From assembly GCF_030718205.1 (NCBI RefSeq), contig NZ_JAUZQF010000003.1:310001-374000 (forward strand): a stretch of DNA of 64,000 nucleotides, read 5' to 3'. Each line of letters begins with the position of its first letter. Within the stretch, counting starts at the first letter, position 1. The notes beneath the pieces were generated by a model. That model saw nothing but the letters and a program-made list of their open reading frames with translations. It did not search any database and had not been told where the DNA came from. The stretch is from Nonomuraea turcica (lineage in GTDB: Bacteria > Actinomycetota > Actinomycetes > Streptosporangiales > Streptosporangiaceae). Below, one piece after another: positions 26,850 through 35,279 of the stretch. Both the position numbers and the translations under genes were made by a program.

Positions 26850-26894
26850 GGAAAGTACTTGCCAGTTTGGAAAGTAACTTCTATCGTGGAAAGC
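26850..26894 (+). promoter_or_regulatory. Promoter with three 19-bp-spaced GGAAAG repeats
   Basis: GGAAAGT at 26850 and 26869 and GGAAAGC at 26888 are spaced exactly 19 bases apart. They interleave with a plausible promoter: TTGCCA (26859-26864), a 17-base spacer, and TATCGT (26882-26887). This fills the 47-base gap between the elimination gene and exporter 2. A repressor binding the repeats would block this promoter; the small winged-helix protein encoded at 29056 is the natural candidate. Confidence 0.7.
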
Positions 26895-26928
26895 GATGAG
26901 CCAGGCGCCACGAGAGAGGTTCCTCGCC

Positions 26929-27867
26929 ATGCCCATGAATGACCTGGCAGTCGTCTTCGACAACGTGGTGAAGCGCTACGACCGGCTCGCCGCGATGGAC
27001 GGGATCACGCTGAGCATCGAGAGCGGTGAGATCTTCGGCTTGCTCGGCCCCAACGGCGCGGGCAAGACCACCAGCATCGAAACACTCGTCGGGCTGCGCA
27101 GGCCCACCTCGGGCCGGGTCCTGGTCTACGGCTACGACCCGATCGCGCAGCGCGACGAGATCCGCAGGCTCGTCGCGGTCCAGCCGCAGCACGCCGCGCT
27201 CTTCGAGCAGCAGACCGTCGCCGAGCTGCTGCGCGTGTGGGCCTCCTTCTACCCCGACCCGGCCGACCCCGACGACGTCATCGGCAGGCTGGGCCTCGGC
27301 GACTCGCGTGACGTCAGGGTCTCCAAACTGTCCGGCGGCCAGCAGCAGCGGCTGCTCGTGGGCACGGCGCTGATCTCCCGCCCCCGGCTGCTGGTGCTCG
27401 ACGAGCCCTCGACCGGCATGGACCCCAACGCGCGCCAGGACCTGTGGGAGGCGGTCCGCGGCCATCGGGACTCCGGCGGCACTGTGCTGCTGTCCACCCA
27501 CTCCATGGAGGAGGCGGAGACACTCTGCGGCCGGGTCGCCATCCTGCACAGCGGCAAGGTCGTCGCCCTCGGCGCCCCCGACGAGCTGATCCGGCAGCAC
27601 GCGCCCGATCAGGAGCTGCGGTTCACCGTGGCGTCCGGCACCGCGCTGGGAGAGCTCGAGTCGCGCTCCGACGTCTCGGAGTTGTCCGCGCAGGAGCAGA
27701 ACGGCCACACCAGGGTCAGTCTGCGCACCTCCGACCCCGACTCGCTGTTCACCGTGCTCACCACGCGGCTGGGCGCGCGGCAGATCCAGACCAGGGACGC
27801 CGGGCTGGAGGCGGTCTTCCGCCGCGTCACCGGCGCGAGCTTCGCCGACATCCATGGAGAGGGATGA
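26929..27867 (+). CDS. ABC transporter ATPase, RiPP cluster exporter 2
   Basis: A 312-residue drug-exporter-type ATPase with Walker A GPNGAGKTT, signature LSGGQQQRLLVGTAL, Walker B LLVLDEPSTGMDPNA and an accessory C-terminal domain. The start at 26929 has GAGAGG nine bases upstream and begins right at the domain. The ATG at 26896 lies about nine bases after the -10 element and could give a leaderless longer form. It heads a four-gene operon (ATPase, permease, small membrane protein, regulator), probably for self-resistance or export of the peptide. Confidence 0.87.
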   Translation: MPMNDLAVVFDNVVKRYDRLAAMDGITLSIESGEIFGLLGPNGAGKTTSIETLVGLRRPTSGRVLVYGYDPIAQRDEIRRLVAVQPQHAALFEQQTVAELLRVWASFYPDPADPDDVIGRLGLGDSRDVRVSKLSGGQQQRLLVGTALISRPRLLVLDEPSTGMDPNARQDLWEAVRGHRDSGGTVLLSTHSMEEAETLCGRVAILHSGKVVALGAPDELIRQHAPDQELRFTVASGTALGELESRSDVSELSAQEQNGHTRVSLRTSDPDSLFTVLTTRLGARQIQTRDAGLEAVFRRVTGASFADIHGEG

Positions 27868-27871
27868 CACC

Positions 27872-28627
27872 ATGGCCTCAGCGACCCGCGAGCTCTTGGG
27901 CTTGCACACCCGCGAACTCCTCAGAGACCGCAGATACTTCTATTTCGTCCTGGTCTTCCCCTTCAGCATGGCAGGGATCTTCCTCACCATCGCCAAGCTC
28001 ATGCCCAGCGGCGAGGGCGCCCCCGACTTCGAGCAGATCGTCGTCCCGATGGCGCTCTACCTCTCCGTCACCGGCGCGGCGCTCACCATGACGGCGGGCC
28101 CGCTGGCGGCCATGCGCGCCAAGGGCACGCTGCGGCTGCTCGGCACCACGCCGATAACCCGGGCCAGGCTGGTGCTCACCCACGTGCCCGCCCGCCTGGC
28201 GATCGTCGTGGTCCAGACCGTTCTGGTGCTGGCGTTGGCCCTCGCACTCGGACTGCTGGACCTCTCGGCGGTGCCCGCGTTGCTCGGCATCACGCTGCTC
28301 GGGCTTGCCATGTTCGGGGGCATCGGCTATCTCATCGGCGGGCGCATGTCCTCGCCCGACGCCGCCACCAACGTAGCCACGCTCGTCCAGCTCGCGGCGC
28401 TGTTCATGAGCGGGCTGACACTGCCGCTCTGGCTCTTCCCGAAGGCCGTCGGCACCGCGCTGAGCCTGCTGCCCAGCTCCTTCTACGCCGACCTGATGGC
28501 CACCCAGCTGCCGGGCGGCCGGCCATTCCACCCGGTCTGGCTCTCGGTACTGGTCGTGGCCTGCACCACCGGGGTGGTGGCGTGGCTGGCGGTCAAGACG
28601 TTCAAATGGGATCAGGGAGAGGAGTAA
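27872..28627 (+). CDS. ABC-2 permease, RiPP cluster exporter 2
   Basis: A 251-residue membrane protein with about six segments. It has the ABC-2 layout: FYFVLVFPFSMAGIFLTIAK near the start, then YLSVTGAALTMTAGPLAAMR, ITLLGLAMFGGIGYLIGGRM and FMSGLTLPLWLFPKAVGTAL. The ATG at 27872 is preceded by GGAGAGGG; the gene starts four bases after the ATPase stop. It partners the ATPase and sits in the same operon as the small membrane protein and regulator that follow. Confidence 0.86.
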   Translation: MASATRELLGLHTRELLRDRRYFYFVLVFPFSMAGIFLTIAKLMPSGEGAPDFEQIVVPMALYLSVTGAALTMTAGPLAAMRAKGTLRLLGTTPITRARLVLTHVPARLAIVVVQTVLVLALALALGLLDLSAVPALLGITLLGLAMFGGIGYLIGGRMSSPDAATNVATLVQLAALFMSGLTLPLWLFPKAVGTALSLLPSSFYADLMATQLPGGRPFHPVWLSVLVVACTTGVVAWLAVKTFKWDQGEE

Positions 28628-28633
28628 AGGACC

Positions 28634-29059
28634 ATGGATAGAGAACAGGCGGCGCACGCGCTGTCCGATGCCGGAGCCGCGGGCTCCCGGCTCCGCGCCA
28701 AAGCGCGGCTGCACGCCGCCGTCTCCTTCGTGCTCGGGCTGGCCGCGGTGGCGATCCTGCTGGTCTTCGGCGTGCTCGTGCCGCCTCCGGCCAGCTACGC
28801 GATCATGGGGGTGGGGCTGCTGCCGCTGATCGCGCTCGGCATCTACACCGGCTCGCGGCCCGTGGTGCCGCGCCACTACGCCGCCCTCTACCAGATCTGC
28901 GGCGCGGCGGGGGCGGGCATCTACTCGGTGGTCGTGGTCGTCGGCGCCGCGGTCTTCCCCGGATCCCTGGCGTGGTGGTTGCCCGGCGCGCTGCTCACCG
29001 CCGTGCCCTTCTTCGCGGTCGGATATCTCGATCTCAAGGCGGCAAGAGGCAGGCCGTGA
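28634..29059 (+). CDS. Small four-segment membrane protein of exporter 2 operon
   Basis: A 141-residue protein with a short charged N-terminus and about four hydrophobic segments (AVSFVLGLAAVAILLVFGVL, YAIMGVGLLPLIALGIYTG, GAGIYSVVVVVGAAVFPG, WLPGALLTAVPFFAVGYL). I do not recognise a named family. It lies between the exporter permease and the regulator and overlaps the regulator gene by four bases (GTGA), so it is translated with them. A role in self-protection or as an accessory subunit is possible but unproven. Confidence 0.72.
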   Translation: MDREQAAHALSDAGAAGSRLRAKARLHAAVSFVLGLAAVAILLVFGVLVPPPASYAIMGVGLLPLIALGIYTGSRPVVPRHYAALYQICGAAGAGIYSVVVVVGAAVFPGSLAWWLPGALLTAVPFFAVGYLDLKAARGRP

Positions 29060-29376
29060 AGCACCCGCGCAAGGAACTCGACGAGACCATTCACGCGCCG
29101 GTCCGGTTCTCGATCGTGGCCGCGCTCGCGGCAGTGGACCAGGCCGACTTCAGGTCCCTGCGCGACGCCATCGAGATCAGCGACTCCGCACTGTCGAAAC
29201 AGATCTCCACGCTGGAGGCGGCCGGCTACGTCAAGGTACGCAAGACGTTCGTCGGCAAGCGCCCCCGCAGCTACCTGTCGCTCACCCCCGGTGGCAGGGC
29301 CGCTTTCGAACGGCACCTGCGCGCGCTGCAGGAGATCGCCGGCAGTGCGGTCGTCACGAAGACGGAGGGGGACTAG
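29056..29376 (+). CDS. Small winged-helix regulator (MarR/HTH_34 type)
   Basis: A 106-residue one-domain regulator. It contains HAPVRFSIVAALAAVDQADF, a recognition region SALSKQISTLEAAGYVKVRK and the wing KRPRSYLSLTPGGRAAF. This matches the short winged-helix family that often sits at the end of ABC-2 exporter operons and controls them. The GTG start overlaps the upstream gene. Its likely binding site is the three-repeat promoter at 26850-26894. Its 3' end overlaps the convergent SARP-type gene by 23 bases. Confidence 0.82.
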   Translation: MKHPRKELDETIHAPVRFSIVAALAAVDQADFRSLRDAIEISDSALSKQISTLEAAGYVKVRKTFVGKRPRSYLSLTPGGRAAFERHLRALQEIAGSAVVTKTEGD

Positions 29377-32134
29377 CCGGCGTGGCCGCCAGGAAGGCCC
29401 TGGCCGTCCTGGTACGGGCCACCACCCGCCCGAGCCCCGAGCTCAGCGCCATTTCCTCCGCGCACGCCAGGGTCTGCTGGGCGGCCTCGGGATCGCCCAG
29501 CAGGATCCGGGTGGTGCCGAGGTCGAGGAGGATCTGTGACTGCATCACCCGGTCGTCGAGGTGCCTGGCGATGTCCAGGGCGTGCTCGAACTCCAGGTTC
29601 GCCTTCTCCAGCGTGCCCGTCCTGACCGCGTGCTTGGCCAGGCCCCGCCGGATCTGGGCTTCGCTTCGCAGGCTGCCGCCCTCACTGCACAGCTCGAGCG
29701 CACGGCCGAGGCAGACCTGCGCCTCCTCCTGCTCGCCGGTCCTGTGGAACACCATGGCCAGCCCGCCGAGCGCGTCGGCCTCCGCCACCGGGTCGCCGCT
29801 CTCCCGCAGCAGGCTCGCCGCCTCCTCGTAGGCGTCGCGGGCCATGGCGAGGTCCTCGTGGAGCTGGTGGAGGTCGCCCCCTAACCGCAGGGCGAGCCCC
29901 TTGCCGTGGCGGTCGTCCAGTTTCCCGAAGAGCTCCAGCGCGCGGTCGGCGTGGTCGCCCGCGCTGACGTAGTCGCCGACCAGCAGCGCACGCTGGCCGA
30001 GCGAGTACAGCAACGCCGCCTCGCCCCTGATGTTGCCGGCCTGCCGTACGCAATCGAGGGCGAGCTGGTGGGACTCCAGCCACCGGGCGAAGTGCGGGCC
30101 GGTCTCGAGCAGCGCCAGCGGGGCGATCGCCAGCTCCCAGCAGGTCTCCGCCAGGCCGGTGGCCGCGGCTCGCCGTACGCCGGTCATAAGCTCGTCGAGA
30201 TGGTCGGCCAGCCAGGTGGGACCGGGTTCGGCGTCGCCCGCGGGGTGACGCGGAGCCGTGCCGCGGGGAATGGCGTGGTCTCTGCCGCGAAGCAGAGCGT
30301 GGGCGGCGTCGGCGAGGGTCAGCCACGTGCCGAGCGCCCGCTCGACCGCGGCGCGGCGCACAGGCTCGGCGTCCTCCGCGGCGGCCCGCTCGGCGGTGAA
30401 GGCGAGCAGCAGTTCGGGGCAGCGGTAGCGGAAGCCACCGCCTTCCGCCGGGCCCTCGGGGACCAGGAAGTGCGCCTCCGCCAGCTCCGCCAGCAGATTG
30501 TCCGCCGTGTCCACGGGTAGACCGGCGAGCGCGGCGGCCACGGACGAGGAGATCTCCGGCACGCCGTAGCAGCCGATGGCCCGCGCCAGCGCACGCAACC
30601 TGGGCGAGAGGGCGGCGTAGCCGTGCCGCAGCGTGGGCCGTACGGACTGACCGTCGTGCCGCAGCGTGTCCAGGATGGCCAAAGGGTCGGCGAGCCGGTC
30701 GGCCAGGTGCTTGAGCGGCCAGTGGGGGCGCGCGGCGAGCTTGGCGGCGGCGATGGTCAGCGCCACGGGCAGGCCCGCGCACAGCTCGACGATCCGGTCG
30801 GCCGCCTCCCGCTCGGCCGCCAGCCGCTCCTCGCCGACCGTCGCGGCCAGCAGCCTCCTCGCGTCCGCACCGGTGAGCGCGGGCACGGTCACCCTGTGCG
30901 CGTCCCGCAGCAGGGCCAGCGCCGAGCGGCTGGTCACCACGACCGCGCTGCCCGCGCTGCCCGGCCGGAACGGCAGGACCATCCCCGGGTCCGCCGCGCC
31001 GTCCAGCACGATCAGCACCCGGCGGACGGCAAGCGCGCTGCGCAGCGCCACCGACCGGGCGGTGACGCCGTCGGGGATCTCGCGCACACCGAGCGCGGAC
31101 AGGAACCCCTTCAGCGTCTCGCCGGGGTCGCCCGAGCCGTCGGCGTAGAGCTGCCCGTCGGGGAAGTCTCCGGCCACCCGGTGCGCGGCCTCCAGCGCGA
31201 GCGCCGTCTTGCCGATCCCGCCGGGTCCGGCCATCACCAGCAGCCCCACGCCGCCGCGCAGGGCGGACACGGCCTCCGCCAGCTCGCCGTCGCGGCCGAC
31301 CAGCGCACCCGGGCGCGGTGGGAGCTGACGAGGCACGGTGGTCGGCCGCGCGGCGGGCTCGTCGTGGCGTGGCCCGTTGACCCCGGAAAGCCGCTGCCGG
31401 CCGAGCCCGGGATCCTGGCGCAGCACGCGTAGCCGTAGCTTGCGCAGCTCGGGGTCGGGGTCGGTGCCCAGTTCGTCGCGCAGCAGCCGCTCCAGGCCGG
31501 CGAACACAGCCAGCGCTTCGCTGCCCCGCTGCGCCCGATACAGCGCGAGCATGAGCTGGGCGTAGAAGCGCTCGCGCATGGGGTGCGCGTCGGTCAGGTC
31601 ACGCAGCTCGGCGATCAGCTCGCGGTGCCTGCCGAGCGCGAGGTCGGCGTCGATGCGCTCTTCCATCGCGCTCAGCCGCCGCTCGTTCCAGGCGGACGCG
31701 GCCGTCAGCGAGGCCGTGCTGTCGAGCCCGGCCAGCGCGGGCGCCCGCCACAGAGCCAGCGCCGCTCGAAGCGTCCTGGCTCCCTCGGCGTGGTCGCCCG
31801 CCCGCGCGGCGGCCCGCCCCCGGTCGCACAGCCGCGTGAAGACGAACGCGTCGATCGCCTCCTCGTCGGCGTCGAGCGTGTAGACGTTGTCGTGCACCTC
31901 GATGGTGACGCCATGCCGGCGTAGCTCGCCCACACCGCGATGGACCTGGTTGCGTGCGCTCTTGCCGGGCGCGTCGCCGTAGATGACGTCGATGAGCCGG
32001 TCGACGGACGCGGAGAAGGACGGGCTCAGGATCAGGTGCGCGAGAACGGCACGCGAACGGCGGGTGGTCAGGCGGATCTCTTGGTCATGCTGCCAGATGA
32101 CGGGTGGACCGAGAATGCCGAAGCGCAACGACAC
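29354..32134 (-). CDS. AfsR-like SARP/NB-ARC/TPR transcriptional activator
   Basis: A 926-residue regulator. Residues 1-90 are an OmpR-like winged helix (LRFGILGPPVIW, RRSRAVLAHLILSPSFS). Residues about 95-245 are the bacterial activation (BTAD) domain (RFYAQLMLALYRAQRGSEAL). The NB-ARC ATPase has P-loop MAGPGGIGKTALALEA near residue 310. Residues about 640-920 are TPR-like (YSLGQRALLVGDYVSAGDHA, LGGLAMVFHRTGEQEEAQVC). AfsR-like proteins activate antibiotic genes when ATP-bound. The GTG at 32134 has GAGGGGG upstream. It sits at the edge of the RiPP cluster and is its probable activator. Confidence 0.88.
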   Translation of the reverse strand: MSLRFGILGPPVIWQHDQEIRLTTRRSRAVLAHLILSPSFSASVDRLIDVIYGDAPGKSARNQVHRGVGELRRHGVTIEVHDNVYTLDADEEAIDAFVFTRLCDRGRAAARAGDHAEGARTLRAALALWRAPALAGLDSTASLTAASAWNERRLSAMEERIDADLALGRHRELIAELRDLTDAHPMRERFYAQLMLALYRAQRGSEALAVFAGLERLLRDELGTDPDPELRKLRLRVLRQDPGLGRQRLSGVNGPRHDEPAARPTTVPRQLPPRPGALVGRDGELAEAVSALRGGVGLLVMAGPGGIGKTALALEAAHRVAGDFPDGQLYADGSGDPGETLKGFLSALGVREIPDGVTARSVALRSALAVRRVLIVLDGAADPGMVLPFRPGSAGSAVVVTSRSALALLRDAHRVTVPALTGADARRLLAATVGEERLAAEREAADRIVELCAGLPVALTIAAAKLAARPHWPLKHLADRLADPLAILDTLRHDGQSVRPTLRHGYAALSPRLRALARAIGCYGVPEISSSVAAALAGLPVDTADNLLAELAEAHFLVPEGPAEGGGFRYRCPELLLAFTAERAAAEDAEPVRRAAVERALGTWLTLADAAHALLRGRDHAIPRGTAPRHPAGDAEPGPTWLADHLDELMTGVRRAAATGLAETCWELAIAPLALLETGPHFARWLESHQLALDCVRQAGNIRGEAALLYSLGQRALLVGDYVSAGDHADRALELFGKLDDRHGKGLALRLGGDLHQLHEDLAMARDAYEEAASLLRESGDPVAEADALGGLAMVFHRTGEQEEAQVCLGRALELCSEGGSLRSEAQIRRGLAKHAVRTGTLEKANLEFEHALDIARHLDDRVMQSQILLDLGTTRILLGDPEAAQQTLACAEEMALSSGLGRVVARTRTARAFLAATPASPPPSS

Positions 32135-32325
32135 ACTGCCCCCTCTTGTGTCGCCCGTGACTGCGTTGAGTTGTTGCGGCAAGATCGCCCAATACTGTGG
32201 GAGTGTTCTGGACCGTACCCGCTTTTGTGGGCAATGGTAGCTCTCCGTGGCCGATCTTCTGGCTTTTGCTCATTCTGCTGCCGTCCACTTGAGATCCACT
32301 TACATGCGCCTGAAATGCCGCGTCG

Positions 32326-32862
32326 TTATTTCCGTGTGAGCCGCAGAATGGCGTGGTCGTCGGTGAGGTAGGGCAGTTCCAGCCGGATGCTGTTGATGCG
32401 GCCGGGTGAGTGCGGAGTCAGGGTGAGTTTGCCCTCGTCGCGGCAGCGGCCGTTGACGCAGGTGCCGCTGACGCTCACGCTCATTCCCTCGGCCCGCAGC
32501 CCGCCGGTGGAACCCAGGAGCGTGAGAACGGCCTCGTCCGCGTTGAGGGAGCTGATCGTGAGCCGCTGCAGGCCGAACCGCTCGTCGATGGTGAGGCGGT
32601 CGCCTGCCCGGATTTCGACCTCGCAGTCGGCGTCCTTGCAGGCAGCCAGATCGTTCCCATCGGCCGCCGTTTGCGGGCTGGCAGCCGGGGTGGGGGTGGA
32701 TGGCGTCGGCGTCGGGGGCGCCGTCGGTGTCGCTGCCGTCGGTGTCGCCGCAGGGGCCGCCGTTGCCGCGGAGGGCGGCGCCGGCGGTGCGGCGGGTTGG
32801 TTGGCACAGGCAGTGAGCGTGATCAGCAGGGCGGCGGTGGTGAGCCGGGCGAGGGTCGGCAT
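32326..32862 (-). CDS. Putative lipoprotein with Pro/Thr/Ala-rich linker
   Basis: A 178-residue protein with a lipobox-type signal (MPTLARLTTAALLITLTAC). A ~50-residue linker of Pro, Ala and Thr (PTAPPTPTPSTPTPA) follows, and then a ~110-residue globular domain with two close cysteine pairs (CKDADC and CVNGRC). The domain looks rich in beta strands (VEIRAGDRLTIDERFGL, VLTLLGSTGGLRAEG). I do not recognise a functional family. It should be attached to the outer face of the cytoplasmic membrane. It stands alone, upstream of the SARP gene on the same strand but separated by 190 bases. Confidence 0.75.
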   Translation of the reverse strand: MPTLARLTTAALLITLTACANQPAAPPAPPSAATAAPAATPTAATPTAPPTPTPSTPTPAASPQTAADGNDLAACKDADCEVEIRAGDRLTIDERFGLQRLTISSLNADEAVLTLLGSTGGLRAEGMSVSVSGTCVNGRCRDEGKLTLTPHSPGRINSIRLELPYLTDDHAILRLTRK

Positions 32863-33020
32863 AAGGCTCCTCGGGTCAGGGCGGCGTGACGATGTGCCCC
32901 ATCGGACGGTTTCGGCAAGCGGTCTTCTCCGTGCAGAGATAACCGCCTGACGCCGTGTTCACACGGACGGTGACGGTCCGGTGTCGGCAAAAGGGTGACC
33001 GAGGGGATCGCGCTGCCGAT

Positions 33021-33089
33021 GATGTAAAAGATTCTGGACATGACGTCAAAGATTCGTTACGTTGGGGGATGTCAAAAATGCTTTACATC
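33021..33089. promoter_or_regulatory. Repeat-rich control region upstream of the DUF4386 gene
   Basis: GATGTAAA (33021-33028) and its complement TTTACATC (33082-33089) flank the region. Within it AAAGATTC occurs at 33027 and again 21 bases later at 33048, and GTCAAAGATTC (33045) is echoed by GTCAAAAATGC (33071). The ends and spacing suggest binding sites for a dimeric regulator ahead of the gene that starts at 33108. Confidence 0.5.
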
Positions 33090-33107
33090 GTCGAAGTGGG
33101 AGAGAGC

Positions 33108-33797
33108 ATGACCGCGTCGGAAACAACCCCTCAGCCGATACGCCGGGCCGGCCTGATCGCGGGAATCGCGCTGCTGGCGATCGCCGTCGTGGCAGGCCTC
33201 GCCAACTTCGGCGTCCTGGAGACCCTCGTCACCGAAGGCGACGCGGAGCGGACCGTGCGGGACCTGCGCGAGGCGGAGGGCCTGTTCCGCTACGGCGTGA
33301 CCGGCTTCCTCCTGGCCGCCCTTCTCGACGTGGTCGTGGCCTGGCCACTGCTGGTCTACTTCAAGCCGGTGAACGAAGGCGTCGCGACGCTCGCGGCCTG
33401 GTGCAGGGCGGTGTACGGGGGAGTGTTCATCGTTGCGATCGCCCAGCTCGCCGCGGTGCCGTCCCTCCTTGGCGCCACCGGCGTCTTACCCGCCGAGGTG
33501 CTGTCGAAGATCAACGCATTCGATGACATCTGGAAGGCCGGCCTCAGCCTCTTCGCGCTTCACCTGGCTCTCCTGGGATACCTGGCGTACAAGTCGCGCT
33601 ATGTACCCAGGTGGGTGGGCGTCCTCCTCGTGATCGCGGGGCTCGGCTATCTCGTGGACAGCCTTGGCGTGCTCCTCGTGCCGGGCTATTCGCTCGACGT
33701 GGCCATGGTCACCTTCGTCGGGGAGCCCGTGCTCATGATCTGGCTGCTGGTCAAAGGGTGGAACGTCGCGCGGAGAGATGCGCGGGCGGGGGCCTAG
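33108..33797 (+). CDS. DUF4386 family membrane protein
   Basis: A 229-residue integral membrane protein with six hydrophobic segments, for example GLIAGIALLAIAVVAGLANF, FLLAALLDVVVAWPLLVYF and VYGGVFIVAIAQLAAVPSLL. The layout and blocks such as DDIWKAGLSLFALHLALLGY match the DUF4386 family, whose function is unknown. The ATG at 33108 follows GGGAGAG; an in-frame ATG at 33069 lies inside the repeat region and is less likely. Its stop overlaps the end of the convergent secreted-protein gene by four bases. Confidence 0.8.
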   Translation: MTASETTPQPIRRAGLIAGIALLAIAVVAGLANFGVLETLVTEGDAERTVRDLREAEGLFRYGVTGFLLAALLDVVVAWPLLVYFKPVNEGVATLAAWCRAVYGGVFIVAIAQLAAVPSLLGATGVLPAEVLSKINAFDDIWKAGLSLFALHLALLGYLAYKSRYVPRWVGVLLVIAGLGYLVDSLGVLLVPGYSLDVAMVTFVGEPVLMIWLLVKGWNVARRDARAGA

Positions 33798-34195
33798 CCG
33801 CCCTGGGTCATGATGGTCTTCTGCTTGGAGCACTCGCCGGTGGGGCGCTTGGAGGTGCCCCGGCAGACCTGCACCTTGATCTGCAGGACGCTGCCGTAGT
33901 TCTTGCGGAAGGTCCCGGTGCCGGGCGTGCAGTTGTAGAAGCCGTAGACCTTCCACCGGCCGTTGCGGGCGTCCTGGGCACGCAGCACGGCCCAGGCGCA
34001 ACCCTTGCCGCGGGTGTCCTCCAGGTTGCCGTACACGACATAGCCGAACTGGCTGATGGCCACCTTGCCCCAGGCGCTGGCCATGCCGTCGGCGGAATGG
34101 ACGGGGCGCCACTTCCAGATGGCGGGCGTGGCCGCGGCGGGGACGGCCACGCCCAGCGGGAGGATGGCGGCGGTGAGGAGGGTGAGCAGACGCAT
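33794..34195 (-). CDS. Small secreted protein of unknown function
   Basis: A 133-residue protein with a Sec signal (LLTLLTAAILPLGVAVPAAA, cleavage expected near residue 22). The mature domain is about 110 residues with four cysteines (GCAWAVLRAQ, YNCTPGTG, VCRGTSKRPTGEC) likely forming two disulfides, and many aromatic residues. It resembles the small secreted 'unknown' proteins common in actinomycetes; no enzyme motif is visible. A GGAGTCC-like site lies before the ATG. Confidence 0.72.
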   Translation of the reverse strand: MRLLTLLTAAILPLGVAVPAAATPAIWKWRPVHSADGMASAWGKVAISQFGYVVYGNLEDTRGKGCAWAVLRAQDARNGRWKVYGFYNCTPGTGTFRKNYGSVLQIKVQVCRGTSKRPTGECSKQKTIMTQGG

Positions 34196-34277
34196 GAGGG
34201 GACTCCGGAATGACGCGTGAATCGGACACTCCTAGAGATAGGCCCCCATACTTGTGAGCGACTTGGAAGCCACGTGT

Positions 34278-35279
34278 TCAGGTCTTGAGCAGGTCGAGGG
34301 CGATGTCGACGATCATGTCCTCCTGGCCGCCGACCAGGCGGCGCCGGCCCACTTCGAGCAGGATGGTCCGTACGTCGATGCCGTACTGGCGGGAGGCGGC
34401 CTCGGCGTGGCGCAGGAAGCTGGAGTAGGCGCCGGCGTAGCCGAGGGTGAGGGTTTCGCGGTCGACCTGGACGGGGCGGTCCTGCAGCGGGCGGACGAGG
34501 TCGTCGGCGGCGTCCTGCAGGGCGAACAGGTCGCAGCCGTGGGTCCATGCGTTGAGGTTGGCGACGGCGATGAACGGCTCGATGGGGCAGTTGCCGGCGC
34601 CCGCGCCGTGCCCGGCCAGGGAGGCGTCCACGCGGGTGACGCCTTCCTCGACGGCGACGACGGAGTTGGCCACGGCGAGCGAGAGGTTCTGGTGGGCGTG
34701 GATGCCGAGCTGCGTGCCGGGGTCGAGGACGTCGCGGTAGGCGCGGATGCGTTCCCGGACGCCGTCCATGGTGAGGCGGCCGCCGGAGTCGGTGACGTAC
34801 ACGCAGTGGGCGCCGTACGACTCCATGAGTTTGGCCTGGCGCGCGAGTTCGGCGGGGGGTGCCATGTGGCTGAGCATGAGGAAGCCGGCGACGTCCATGC
34901 CGATCTCGCGGGCGGTGGTGATGTGCTGGGCGGCGACGTCGGCTTCGGTGCAGTGGGTGGCGATGCGGATGGAGCGCACGCCGAGGGAGTAGGCGTGCTT
35001 GAGCTCGGCGATGGTGCCGATGCCGGGCAGCAGCAGGGTGGTGAGCGTGGCCCGGCTCGCCGCCTCGGCGGCCGCCTCGATCCATTCCCAGTCGGTGTTG
35101 CTGCCGGGGCCGTAGTTGACGGAGGCGCCGGCCAGGCCGTCGCCGTGGGCGACCTCGATGGCGTCCACGCCGGCCGCGTCCAGGGCGGCGACGATGCGGC
35201 CCACATCGTGCGGGGTGATGCGGTGCCGTACGGCGTGCATGCCGTCCCTGAGGGTGACGTCCTGGATATAGAGAGTCAT
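34278..35279 (-). CDS. mhpE: 4-hydroxy-2-oxovalerate aldolase
   Basis: A 333-residue aldolase of the DmpG/MhpE type. It opens with the family signature [15 protein letters not shown] (metal-site Asp in LRDG) and contains [13 protein letters not shown] and [16 protein letters not shown] (metal-ligand histidines). It splits 4-hydroxy-2-oxovalerate to pyruvate and acetaldehyde as the last step of meta-cleavage, passing acetaldehyde through a tunnel to its dehydrogenase partner. The gene overlaps that partner's stop by four bases, matching the known heteromeric complex. It is the last gene of the minus-strand catabolic operon. Confidence 0.92.
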   Translation of the reverse strand: MTLYIQDVTLRDGMHAVRHRITPHDVGRIVAALDAAGVDAIEVAHGDGLAGASVNYGPGSNTDWEWIEAAAEAASRATLTTLLLPGIGTIAELKHAYSLGVRSIRIATHCTEADVAAQHITTAREIGMDVAGFLMLSHMAPPAELARQAKLMESYGAHCVYVTDSGGRLTMDGVRERIRAYRDVLDPGTQLGIHAHQNLSLAVANSVVAVEEGVTRVDASLAGHGAGAGNCPIEPFIAVANLNAWTHGCDLFALQDAADDLVRPLQDRPVQVDRETLTLGYAGAYSSFLRHAEAASRQYGIDVRTILLEVGRRRLVGGQEDMIVDIALDLLKT

